Assembly (NCBI GenBank): GCA_000526435.1
Contig: JAGB01000001.1
Coordinates: 964,502 to 1,028,501 of the forward strand
Length of the DNA: 64,000 nucleotides
Source of the DNA: Caldicoprobacter oshimai DSM 21659
GTDB lineage: Bacteria > Bacillota > Clostridia > Caldicoprobacterales > Caldicoprobacteraceae
Reading direction: 5' to 3'
In this document: in pieces, positions 51,929-60,129 of the stretch
Numbering within the stretch: the stretch's first letter is position 1
Layout of the letters: each line of letters starts with the position of its first letter
The notes under the pieces: generated by a model
Seen by the model: the letters and a program-made list of their open reading frames with translations, nothing else
Told to the model about the DNA's origin: nothing
Database searches by the model: none
Translations under genes and position numbers: made by a program

Positions 51929-52738
51929 TTAACTTATTAAATAAGCTTCAAAATTATGATGAGATATTCTTTCTTTTTCAGGTGGAAGTTCCATATAATT
52001 TCCATACAAACTAGTCAAATATTCATCATACCCAACTGGTGCCGAAAATGTTTCTCCTTCGAATTCCACATCAATTGATTTCTCAAAAACTTTTTTACTT
52101 ACAATCTCTTTTTCAAAATATCCTGCAACAATACATCCAACCTTATCCCCGTTATTATAATCATATTTAGTACCCAATCGTTCAACATAACGTATCCACC
52201 TTTTCCAACCAATTATTCTAGAAAATCTCCAAACGATATATTTAATTATATATTTAACAATATTACATGATTTCGGATACTTTTGTAATGATAAGCCAAG
52301 CATTCTCCTGCATATTTTTAATTTCATCATATGATACCATATTTTTTGGGAATTTCTGGGCAAGCCATCTATTGGGAAAACATCGATACAAACACCTAAT
52401 CCTTTTATCGGATATTGCTCATATTCTATTAGCATAGTATGAGTATCTACAACTTTAGCAAAAGGATAATGATAATCCTCATTATTGTAAAAAGATAAGC
52501 TACGGTATCTATGCCCTTCCTTTAAGATGTCTATTAACTTCATATAGTCATTTCTTGGTAATGCTATATCAATATCATCATCCCACGGAATGAAACCTTT
52601 ATGTCTGACAGCTCCTAAAAGGGTCCCACCACATAGAAAATACCTTAATTTATTGTTATCACATATTTTTTTCACATATTTTAATATTTCTAATTCTATC
52701 GCTCTAACTTCTTCTAAATTTAATTTCTTTTTGTACAT
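51929..52738 (-). CDS. LicD-family phosphotransferase
   Basis: A 269-residue protein of the LicD/fukutin family: YFLCGGTLLGAVRHKGFIPW then DDDIDIALPRNDY (~residues 40-75) is the catalytic nucleotidyltransferase-fold motif with its acidic triad. LicD proteins transfer a phospho-alcohol (phosphocholine or similar) from a CDP carrier to a surface glycan. A cytidylyltransferase gene follows, which fits CDP-donor use. ATG 52738 has AAGGAGGAGAG before it. A 250-base gap downstream (51670-51928) shows an AT-rich sequence without a gene. Confidence 0.9.
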   Translation of the reverse strand: MYKKKLNLEEVRAIELEILKYVKKICDNNKLRYFLCGGTLLGAVRHKGFIPWDDDIDIALPRNDYMKLIDILKEGHRYRSLSFYNNEDYHYPFAKVVDTHTMLIEYEQYPIKGLGVCIDVFPIDGLPRNSQKIWYHMMKLKICRRMLGLSLQKYPKSCNIVKYIIKYIVWRFSRIIGWKRWIRYVERLGTKYDYNNGDKVGCIVAGYFEKEIVSKKVFEKSIDVEFEGETFSAPVGYDEYLTSLYGNYMELPPEKERISHHNFEAYLIS

Positions 52739-52783
52739 ATCTCTCCTCCTTTTCAAACGTTTAAGGAGACAAATAACTTGCTA

Positions 52784-53854
52784 CTAAACATACTTGCCTT
52801 CCTCTTTCAGCTGACTTAATATATCCTTCATATTTTGAACCTTATCTTTAGCACATACGAAAACCACATCTTCTGTGTCTACCACAATAAGGTTTTCCAC
52901 ACCCACAACCGCAACAAGCCTATTCTCACCCATTATTATGCAATTCCTTGTATCCACCTTAAATACATTACCTTTTATAACATTATCATACTCATCTTTT
53001 TGGTAAATTCTTTCAATAGCAAGCCAGCTTCCCACATCATCCCAACCAAAATCTCCTAGCACAACATATACATTTTTCGCTTTTTCCATTATTCCGTAAT
53101 CAATCGATATACTCTCTAATTGGGAATATTCTTCATAAAGTACTTTTTCCATATCATTTGAATCAATATGTTCTCTTATTCGCTCCAGTGAGTTATATAA
53201 ATCAGGCATATACTTCTTCATAGCACTGAGTATTGAGGATGTTTTCCATATAAACATCCCGCTATTCCAGAGATAATTTCCACTTCGTATATACTTTATC
53301 GCCGTACTGTAGTCGGGTTTTTCAACAAACCTTTCAACTTTATACACGCAATTTTTATTTACTACTTTTTTTGTATTTTCATCAAAGTTTATATAACCGT
53401 ATCCTGTTTCAGGGCGCGTAGGTTTAATACCTATTATTACTAGATTGTCACCTTTTTCTGCCTCTTGTATTGCCGTTTCCAACGCTTCTATATACTTTTC
53501 TTCATCCTTTATAACATGATCAGATGGAACAACAACCATTATCGAATCCCTATCAATCTTTTCTGTACGAAGGGCTGCAATGCCAATACAGGCTGCAGTA
53601 TTTTTACTCATAGGCTCAACTAAAATATTCTCACGAGGCAAATTAGGAATTTGCTGACTCACTAATTCCACAAAATCAATATTGGTAACAACAAAGATAT
53701 TTTCCAGGGGCATAATCCTTGTAAGCCTGTCCACTGTTTGCTGAATCATCGTTTTTTCTCCGAAAAGATTTAAAAATTGCTTAGGCATCTTCATTCTACT
53801 CTTAGGCCAAAATCGTTCGCCCCGTCCCCCTGCCATGATTATCCCTGTTATCAT
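52784..53854 (-). CDS. manC: Mannose-1-phosphate guanylyltransferase
   Basis: A ~356-residue sugar nucleotidyltransferase without the C-terminal isomerase domain of bifunctional ManC/AlgA. The pyrophosphorylase signature reads GGRGERFWPKSRMKMPKQFL (~residue 10), with NIFVVTN, ENILVEPMSKNTAACIG (~80), VVVPSDHVI and the FVEKPD motif (~167) of mannose-1-phosphate guanylyltransferases. It makes GDP-mannose, a likely donor for the family 4 glycosyltransferases that precede it in the operon. ATG 53854 follows GGAAGG; earlier Met codons at 53863 and 53875 are possible. Confidence 0.92.
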   Translation of the reverse strand: MITGIIMAGGRGERFWPKSRMKMPKQFLNLFGEKTMIQQTVDRLTRIMPLENIFVVTNIDFVELVSQQIPNLPRENILVEPMSKNTAACIGIAALRTEKIDRDSIMVVVPSDHVIKDEEKYIEALETAIQEAEKGDNLVIIGIKPTRPETGYGYINFDENTKKVVNKNCVYKVERFVEKPDYSTAIKYIRSGNYLWNSGMFIWKTSSILSAMKKYMPDLYNSLERIREHIDSNDMEKVLYEEYSQLESISIDYGIMEKAKNVYVVLGDFGWDDVGSWLAIERIYQKDEYDNVIKGNVFKVDTRNCIIMGENRLVAVVGVENLIVVDTEDVVFVCAKDKVQNMKDILSQLKEEGKYV

Positions 53855-53895
53855 AACGTTCATCCTTCCGATCATATCGTTTATAATGATAACTT

Positions 53896-55029
53896 TTAAA
53901 CTTTTTTAGTTATAACATCAGCATATAAGTTGTATAAAATCTTGTTTGTAACATCAGAATCAAAATATTCGTTAAACCTTTCTAATGCACCTCGGGCTAA
54001 CCTTGTATATAATTCCTCATCAAAATAAAGTTTTTTTATAGCCTCTGCCAATTGTTTGGAATTTGAAGGCTCAACCGTTAAACCAGACACGTCATTAAGG
54101 CTAACCCAGGGTACTCCGGTTGGTAAATTTGTATTTATTACGGGTTTACCATATATCATAGCCTCAAGCTGTACTATTCCAAAAGCTTCACTAGGAAGAA
54201 CAGAAGGAAAAACTAAAAATTTCGAATTTTTTATTAAATACAACTTTTCATCTTCAGAAACTTGCCTAGATACAAAATATATTTTTTTCTGGCTATTTTG
54301 AACTCTTCTCATGATATCTTCCCTAAGCTCTCCATCCCCTGCAATAACAAAGGGTATATCTTCTTGAATCATCTCTATAGCTTCTAGTAATACATCTATT
54401 CCCTTGTAGTATGATAACCTTCCCAAAAACAGCACAAATTCTTGTGGTAGATTTAATAACGATTGTTCTATATTGTTTACGTCATAATCACGGTAATAAT
54501 CGCGCTTGTCTAAAGATAATGGAATAACTACAATTTTATCCTTAAAATTCTTTAAAACAGAAGAAAATTCAATCATTCTTTGGGACGTCACTATAATAGC
54601 ATTAGCACGTTTGCAAAGCTGTTTCTGAAAAAATTCCACAAATCTTTTTAATTTCTTTTGCTTAACAATATCGCTATGCCATGTCACATAAACCTTTTTA
54701 TTTTTACTCAAAAATTTTAATAACAAACTTCCAATACTTCCAAGAGGAAAAGGTTCATGAAAATGTATTACATCAGCTATCTTGGCTAAACGGAATAAAT
54801 GCCAAAAAAACGCCACTGATATCGGCATTGACATAAACGTTCCAAATGATGCACATCTATAAACCCTAATGCCGTTTATCTTTTCAACTATAGTTTTTAA
54901 AGTAAATTTCTTATTTACGCAAAGCACTACAACTTCATCAAATCGCTTTAAATATTCCGCGTATTGTTTAACAACGGTCTCTACACCACCGATATCAGGC
55001 CAGTACATTTTGTTTACCTGTAATACCAT
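53896..55029 (-). CDS. Family 4 glycosyltransferase (mannosyltransferase-like)
   Basis: A 377-residue GT-B enzyme. It starts VLQVNKMYWPDIGGVETVVKQYAEYL, the usual N-lobe of this family; the donor lobe has FVLFLGRLSYYKGIDVLLEAI (~residue 195) and VFPSVLPSEAFGIVQLEAMIYGKP (~residue 270) with the ExxxxxxxE motif. ATG 55029 is fixed by TGAGGTGG nine bases upstream; the frame continues back to 55110 without a site. GDP-mannose is the likely donor because manC follows directly. Confidence 0.9.
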   Translation of the reverse strand: MVLQVNKMYWPDIGGVETVVKQYAEYLKRFDEVVVLCVNKKFTLKTIVEKINGIRVYRCASFGTFMSMPISVAFFWHLFRLAKIADVIHFHEPFPLGSIGSLLLKFLSKNKKVYVTWHSDIVKQKKLKRFVEFFQKQLCKRANAIIVTSQRMIEFSSVLKNFKDKIVVIPLSLDKRDYYRDYDVNNIEQSLLNLPQEFVLFLGRLSYYKGIDVLLEAIEMIQEDIPFVIAGDGELREDIMRRVQNSQKKIYFVSRQVSEDEKLYLIKNSKFLVFPSVLPSEAFGIVQLEAMIYGKPVINTNLPTGVPWVSLNDVSGLTVEPSNSKQLAEAIKKLYFDEELYTRLARGALERFNEYFDSDVTNKILYNLYADVITKKV

Positions 55030-55052
55030 AATCTGCCACCTCAATAAAGTGT

Positions 55053-56162
55053 TCAAGACATACATATTTTTTCGAATGCATTCAAAATTTCGTATGCCGA
55101 TTTCTCCCAATCAAACCTTTGAACGTTCTTCAAGCCTTTTTGCTTAAGCTCCTCCTTTAGTAATTCGTTGTTTATTAATAGCCCTATTTTATCGGCTATA
55201 TCGTTAATATCGTAAGGATTGCAATACAACACACTGTCGCCACAGACTTCAGGTAAACTTGCTACATTTGACGCTATTACCGGGCATCCACATGCTTGAG
55301 CTTCAAGCGGTGGCAATCCAAACCCTTCATAAATGGAAGGAAAAACCAGCGCCTCAGCCATCTTATAAAATTTGGGCAAATCCTCATCTTGTACAAACCC
55401 AGTAAATACTATCTTATTTCTTTTTCTTAGTTCTACATGATTTATACTTTTATCTCCTGTAATAAATCCTCCTTTATTTCCAATAACAACCAGATACAAT
55501 GTTTCATCATCAATTCTATCAAAAGCCTGGAGTAACCTCGCGAGATTCTTGTGAGGCTTTATATTCCCTACATAAAGCAAAAATCTATCAGGCAAATTAT
55601 ATTTTTTTCTGACAGTAAACATATCTTCGTAACTAACGTTTTCACTATTGTATATTTTAGTATTGCATGCAGGATAAATAACGTGAATTCTTTCTTCCAT
55701 TATCTTACCATACTTAATTATTTCCCTTTTTGAAAAATTTGACACCGTGAGAACCACATCGCTTTTTCTTAACGCCTCTTTTAAAAAAAATTTAAAACTC
55801 ATTACAACTTCTGGCTTAAAAAATTCTGGATGCGCAACATGAACTACATCATGTATAGTAGTAATCCTGTATTTAGCTTTCAAAGGTAATAATGGTATAT
55901 TTACATTAGGAGACCAGAAAATATCACACTTAGGTACTAATGACGGCAACTTTAACTGTTCTTTAATACTAAAAATTTTAGCATTCAACTCAATAAAATC
56001 CACGTTCTTCTTATTAATTAAGCTATTAATATCCTTAATATTTTTCCCTATTATTACAAACTTGTGTTCATTGGCTATATCAATAATATTGGGCAGTAAA
56101 TTCTTTATATATGTCCCTATTCCCGAGGAATTAATCATTCTAGCATCAATTACTATTTTCAT
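55053..56162 (-). CDS. Family 4 glycosyltransferase (mannosyltransferase-like)
   Basis: A 369-residue GT-B enzyme of the type beginning KIVIDARMINSSGIGTYIKNLL, with TTIHDVVHVAHPEFF (~residue 102), a donor-lobe start FLLYVGNIKPHKNLARLLQAF (~193) and VFPSIYEGFGLPPLEAQACGCPVI (~272). Such proteins commonly add alpha-linked mannose or rhamnose to polysaccharide repeats. It overlaps the end of the polymerase gene upstream by 17 bases. Confidence 0.92.
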   Translation of the reverse strand: MKIVIDARMINSSGIGTYIKNLLPNIIDIANEHKFVIIGKNIKDINSLINKKNVDFIELNAKIFSIKEQLKLPSLVPKCDIFWSPNVNIPLLPLKAKYRITTIHDVVHVAHPEFFKPEVVMSFKFFLKEALRKSDVVLTVSNFSKREIIKYGKIMEERIHVIYPACNTKIYNSENVSYEDMFTVRKKYNLPDRFLLYVGNIKPHKNLARLLQAFDRIDDETLYLVVIGNKGGFITGDKSINHVELRKRNKIVFTGFVQDEDLPKFYKMAEALVFPSIYEGFGLPPLEAQACGCPVIASNVASLPEVCGDSVLYCNPYDINDIADKIGLLINNELLKEELKQKGLKNVQRFDWEKSAYEILNAFEKICMS

Positions 56163-57618
56163 TTAATAATATCCTCCCGTATTTGTCCAAACTATACACC
56201 ATTATAGCGCATATGAGTAAAATATCCATGCTCCAGTTAGGTTGTCCAACATTACCTATTAATAAGCTAAATAAAGCACATTTTGTCAAAAAACTTTTTG
56301 ATTTTATGATCATATATCCCCACAATAACAAATATATAGAAAACCCAAGTAATCCCGATTCAATGAATATGGTAAATATTGAAACAGCATTGGTGTATCT
56401 ATTGAATAAATTCGGATTTATTGAATGCATATAGTTTCCATAATTATATGGCCCCATCCCTACAAAAAATGATAGTATATTATTTGCAGCATAATTAAAA
56501 AAGGTAACAACATGAAATATTCTCCCGCCTAACGAATCAGCTGGTATACTTTCTGTTATATCCTCACTCTCATCATACACTATTTCCCCGTCATCCACCA
56601 ACTCTTCTTTTATAGTATCCATCTTTTCGGTCAAATCTATTCTTGTTCCGTAAACGAAATATTTTTCAACAGAAAGTACATAAGGATTGATCAATAAAAA
56701 ATAAAAGCTGATAAAAAATAATAAACTAGCTACCACCTTAAATCTGATGTTTTTTTTATTTTCATAATTATTCCATATCAAGAAAATCCCTACCGCCGGT
56801 ATTACTGTCTTCGAAAAAGTAAGGATTGAAAAAATTGGCAACAATTTGCCATAAAAGTCTAAAATTTTATTGAATGTGATACCATATTTTTTTAACACTG
56901 TGTAAGAAACATACGCCATTAACAAAAAAAACCCCAGCGCTTGCGTCTCTGGAAATACTCCTCCAAACTTAGGAAAAAAGACTGTAAAATTTAATATTTT
57001 AACCCAAGACTGAGAGATAATTTGATAATCAATTATTTTCTGGAATGGCAAAATGTTAAATTTGATTATATAACCAAATATTCCGATTAAAACAAATACA
57101 ACCACTCCAGCACTCAACACAAATAAATACTTTAATACCTTAATAATTACTTGAGGATAATCAGCCACTAAAATAACTACTAAAGATACAAAGAAAACGT
57201 ACTGGAGCAGCACTTTAAACAATCCTCTGAGACTAAAAAGTATATCATATGATTTGCTAAAATTCAACAAAGCAGATAATATATAAATACAAGAAAACAA
57301 ATAGCAGAAACTTAAAATATCTTTATTCAGATTTCCAAATATTATATCCCGTCTAAATAGATTAGTAATATTCCCTCTAAAACGCCAAAATACTAAGAAA
57401 GCCAAGATGATATATTGAGGATAAAACCAAATAATATTCAACCCCAATAAGGTCTTTACCTGCTTAGGTTCAAGCATTGATAAAAAGACTATAAGAAATA
57501 ATGCAGCATTAAATATAAATTTCTCCCTTTCATCACCGCTTTTTATCAAGGTTTGAAAGTTATAAAACCCTTCCACCTTCCATTTAAGATTTTGCAATAG
57601 AATTTTACACCACCCCAA
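56146..57618 (-). CDS. O-antigen ligase/polymerase-family membrane protein
   Basis: A protein of up to 490 residues with ten or more membrane segments (first at about residues 35-52 and 67-80). A large external loop (~330-400) contains PADSLGGRIFHVVTFFNYAANNI and GMGPYNYGNYMHSINPNLFN, the pattern of the Wzy_C region, where repeat units are joined. It is probably the repeat-unit polymerase of the first polysaccharide operon. The first start at 57618 overlaps the upstream gene by 73 bases; a later start is likely, but I see no decisive ribosome binding site. Confidence 0.82.
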   Translation of the reverse strand: MGWCKILLQNLKWKVEGFYNFQTLIKSGDEREKFIFNAALFLIVFLSMLEPKQVKTLLGLNIIWFYPQYIILAFLVFWRFRGNITNLFRRDIIFGNLNKDILSFCYLFSCIYILSALLNFSKSYDILFSLRGLFKVLLQYVFFVSLVVILVADYPQVIIKVLKYLFVLSAGVVVFVLIGIFGYIIKFNILPFQKIIDYQIISQSWVKILNFTVFFPKFGGVFPETQALGFFLLMAYVSYTVLKKYGITFNKILDFYGKLLPIFSILTFSKTVIPAVGIFLIWNNYENKKNIRFKVVASLLFFISFYFLLINPYVLSVEKYFVYGTRIDLTEKMDTIKEELVDDGEIVYDESEDITESIPADSLGGRIFHVVTFFNYAANNILSFFVGMGPYNYGNYMHSINPNLFNRYTNAVSIFTIFIESGLLGFSIYLLLWGYMIIKSKSFLTKCALFSLLIGNVGQPNWSMDILLICAIMVYSLDKYGRILLNENSN

Positions 57619-58409
57619 TTCATTTTCAAGATGCTATATAGGATACCCCCGCCAGCCCTTATCAATAATCTACAAAACTCTGGCAATAACTCAATATCAT
57701 TAACATGTTTCCTAAAAAATGCCCCCAATCCCATTGCATAATAATATGCCCTTTCAATTGTTCTTTCATCGTATTCAATTATCTTTAACGGATGGTAAAT
57801 ACATATTTCTGGATAATAAATGCCTTTACATCCTAACTGTAATAACCGATAAATAAAATCTGTCTCTTCAGCAGACTGAAAGGGCGTGTTTGCTCCAACC
57901 CCTAACCTTTCATCAAAACTCATTTTATTTTCCTTTATACATTCTGCCTTTACAAAAATAGTATAAGAGATACACGTTCCGAATAGCGTACTCTTACTTA
58001 TTGGCGTTTTATTTTTTCTCCATCTACCATTGCTTTCAAGCCCTGAAACCTCATCAAGAGAGATGCAACTCAAAAAATCTACCTTATCCCTTTCAAATCT
58101 ATTCTTTACTTCTAAAAGAATATTATTCGGATATTTGCAATCATCATCTGGAAAAGCAACTATATCACCTTCTACATGTAATAAACCAAAATTCCGTCCT
58201 CGTGACAATCCTTTAAAATTAACGCGAAAATATTTTATTTTATTAATTTTATTTTTGTACCTATCAATTATATTTTTTACTCTATCATCCTCATTTTGAT
58301 CCACAACTATAAGTTCATAATTTTTATAAATTTGATCACATAAACTACTTAAAAAGTCTTCTACTTCCTTATCTCTTCCTAAAGTACAAAGAATTAAACT
58401 AAACTTCAT
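57546..58409 (-). CDS. Family 2 glycosyltransferase
   Basis: A 287-residue GT-A enzyme. It begins KFSLILCTLGRDKEVEDFLSSL, with LIVVDQNEDDRV (~residue 36), GLSRGRNFGL (~68) and the metal motif VAFPDDDCKYP (~85); an AEETDFIYRLL motif (~175) may hold the catalytic base. ATG 58409 has GGAGG seven bases upstream; the frame back to 58505 overlaps the sugar transferase and lacks a site. It acts early in the operon, after the initiating transferase. Confidence 0.9.
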   Translation of the reverse strand: MKFSLILCTLGRDKEVEDFLSSLCDQIYKNYELIVVDQNEDDRVKNIIDRYKNKINKIKYFRVNFKGLSRGRNFGLLHVEGDIVAFPDDDCKYPNNILLEVKNRFERDKVDFLSCISLDEVSGLESNGRWRKNKTPISKSTLFGTCISYTIFVKAECIKENKMSFDERLGVGANTPFQSAEETDFIYRLLQLGCKGIYYPEICIYHPLKIIEYDERTIERAYYYAMGLGAFFRKHVNDIELLPEFCRLLIRAGGGILYSILKMNWGGVKFYCKILNGRWKGFITFKP

Positions 58410-58494
58410 AATTTCCTCCGTCAACTCGTAACCCAATAATTTTTTATTTGCTCTAAAAAAGAACCAACTATTTATCATAATTATCAATAATAAG

Positions 58495-59148
58495 CTACCA
58501 AGCACCTTTACCTGTCAAAATAACTTTTACCGTCTTTAACATTATCTTTATATCCATCCATATCGAACGATTTTCAATATAATATAAGTCATATTCCAAT
58601 TTTTCCGCGGGGCCAAGTTCGTACCCTCCGTTGACTTGAGCCCACCCTGTAAGTCCAGGTTTAACCTGCAACCTATTTACAAATCCTGGTATCTGCTCAT
58701 TGAACTGATAAGTAAAAATAGGTCTTTCAGGCCGCGGACCTACTATGCTCATATCACCTTTTAAAACATTAAAAAGCTGCGGCAATTCATCAATACGCGT
58801 TTTTCGCATAATTCTTCCAACTTTTGTAACCCTTGGATCATCTTTTTCAGCCCACTTTGCTCCATTCTCTTCGGCATTTTGGTACATAGATCGCAGCTTA
58901 TACAGCATAAATACTTTTCCATTTTTACCTACCCTCTCTTGGCAATAAAAGACAGGACCCTTTGATTCAAGTTTAATAGCTATACCAAATATAAGCATTA
59001 AAGGAATAGCTATAACAAGCCCAATTAAAGATAAAACTATATCCATCACTCTCTTTATTTTTTCATACCAGAATCTATTCTCTACAACAACAGTTGTATT
59101 CTTCCCAATATTACGTTGCACGTACATCTCAATATTTACAACCTCCAT
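58495..59148 (-). CDS. Initiating phosphoglycosyl transferase (second copy in window)
   Basis: A ~217-residue monotopic sugar-phosphate transferase: MDIVLSLIGLVIAIPLMLIF membrane hairpin, CQERVGKNGKVFMLYKLRSM (~residue 77), DELPQLFNVLKGDMSIVGPRP (~128) and VKPGLTGWAQVNGGYEL (~165). It attaches the first sugar-1-phosphate to undecaprenyl phosphate. ATG 59148 follows AAAGGAGG. It is only moderately similar to the enzyme at 44906, so each operon seems to have its own priming enzyme. It is the first coding gene after leader element B. Confidence 0.92.
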   Translation of the reverse strand: MEVVNIEMYVQRNIGKNTTVVVENRFWYEKIKRVMDIVLSLIGLVIAIPLMLIFGIAIKLESKGPVFYCQERVGKNGKVFMLYKLRSMYQNAEENGAKWAEKDDPRVTKVGRIMRKTRIDELPQLFNVLKGDMSIVGPRPERPIFTYQFNEQIPGFVNRLQVKPGLTGWAQVNGGYELGPAEKLEYDLYYIENRSIWMDIKIMLKTVKVILTGKGAW

Positions 59149-59323
59149 AATTTTAAAAACCTCCTTTGCCCCCCGCAAAGCACCCGCTTAACTCATTAGG
59201 AATAAGAACTCACTATTAAAATTACATCTTAAAAATAAAAATTATTGATATATGTCGTAATGCACATATTAATAGTAAGGAAACAGATTTTACTCACATA
59301 GTGTTACAACGACTTTCAAACAA

Positions 59324-59362
59324 GTAAAACCTTCCCCCTCCCCGCCTTAAAGCGGGTTTTAC
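59324..59362 (-). terminator. Hairpin between leader element B and sugar-transferase gene
   Basis: Outer arms GTAAAACC and GGTTTTAC (8 bp) enclose an inner CCCGC...GCGGG stem. On the minus strand it is followed by TTGTTTG, a modest U-tract, so it is a weaker terminator candidate than the one before the capD-like gene. The remaining ~175 bases to the next gene show nothing else. Confidence 0.5.
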
Positions 59363-59371
59363 AAACCATTC

Positions 59372-59434
59372 TATGACCTCCCTCAGGAAACGTTTTGCGC
59401 CGAAACAGCAAAAGTCCCCTCGGGATTTTGTCCA
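59372..59434 (-). promoter_or_regulatory. Conserved antitermination-type leader element, copy B
   Basis: The partner of copy A at 47814-47876: about 53 of 63 positions agree, including GGACAAAATCC, TTTTGCTGTTTCGGCGCA, TTTCCTGA.GGAGGTCATA. Stem positions differ in ways that keep pairing in the middle hairpin (TTTTGC with GCAAAA here, TTTTGC with GCATAA in A) and in the first one (TCCC-GAG-GGGA here). It lies between loaP and the sugar transferase gene, 120 bases after the loaP stop. Confidence 0.7.
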
Positions 59435-59448
59435 CATAACTCATTTAA

Positions 59449-59478
59449 ATTTTACAATGTATATCAAAGTGGTGTCAA
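59449..59478 (-). promoter_or_regulatory. Promoter of the first polysaccharide glycosyl operon
   Basis: Minus strand TTGACA (59478-59473), 18-base spacer, TAAAAT (59454-59449). Its transcript would start just before leader element B. It gives the glycosyltransferase genes a start separate from the wzz promoter. Confidence 0.65.
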
Positions 59479-59555
59479 TTATATTAATTTGCCAGATCAA
59501 GTTTCGGGCAACGGCCTGCTACAATAAACGCTCAAACACTTAAAAACCGGGCCCA

Positions 59556-60092
59556 TTACCCCTTGCATCTGTCAACCAGGTGAGCGCCCAGGTCGATACG
59601 CTTCTCCTTCCCAAGAAACTGGATTCGCACCTTTACTCGTTTCTTTCGGGCGTCAAACTTTTCTATAATCCCTTCCAACCCCTTTAAAGGACCGCTTATG
59701 ACGACGATACGCTCGCCTTCCTTGTACACTTCGGAGAAGCCTATAGTTTCTCCCTCCGATGTCAGCATAAGAATTACAGCCATCTCTTCATCCCTTATGG
59801 GTACCGGTTCAGATTCATCCTTTAAAACGCCGTACACCCTTGGCAGCTTCGACAGCTTATAATACACCTCTGTATCCATCACTGTTTTTACCAGGACATA
59901 GCCGGGAAATAACTTCTTGGTTATCTCATAGACCTTTCCCTGCCTTCTCTCTATGAGCTTCCTTTTGGGAATCAAAATCTCTATATTCTCATCAGGATAC
60001 AGCACATTAATCAATCGCTCAAAGTTTTCTTCCTGACCTGTTTCGACAAAAATCGCGTACCATTTCATTTCCGATTCAACGTCCATATCCAC
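59556..60092 (-). CDS. loaP: LoaP-type NusG paralogue (processive antiterminator)
   Basis: A 178-residue specialised NusG. The NGN domain runs from KWYAIFVETGQEENFERLI (~residue 10) through KLFPGYVLVKTVMD (~60) to LPRVYGVLKDES (~84). The KOW motif is VVISGPLKGLEGIIEKFDARKKRVKV (~128-153). LoaP proteins bind an RNA element in the leader of a polysaccharide or antibiotic operon and let RNA polymerase pass terminators. Here the gene is in the wzz/kinase/phosphatase operon, just before leader element B, and a second matching element precedes the next operon. The start is GTG 60092 behind GAGGGGATCGCT. General NusG lies in ribosomal/secE context, which is absent here. Confidence 0.87.
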   Translation of the reverse strand: MDMDVESEMKWYAIFVETGQEENFERLINVLYPDENIEILIPKRKLIERRQGKVYEITKKLFPGYVLVKTVMDTEVYYKLSKLPRVYGVLKDESEPVPIRDEEMAVILMLTSEGETIGFSEVYKEGERIVVISGPLKGLEGIIEKFDARKKRVKVRIQFLGKEKRIDLGAHLVDRCKG

Positions 60093-60129
60093 AGCGATCC
60101 CCTCAACCCTTAGTATAAATTAACACAGA

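Noticed and set aside
59556-60092. General NusG
   Set aside because: It lies in a polysaccharide operon without secE or ribosomal protein genes and is diverged in the NGN domain; LoaP is the better fit.
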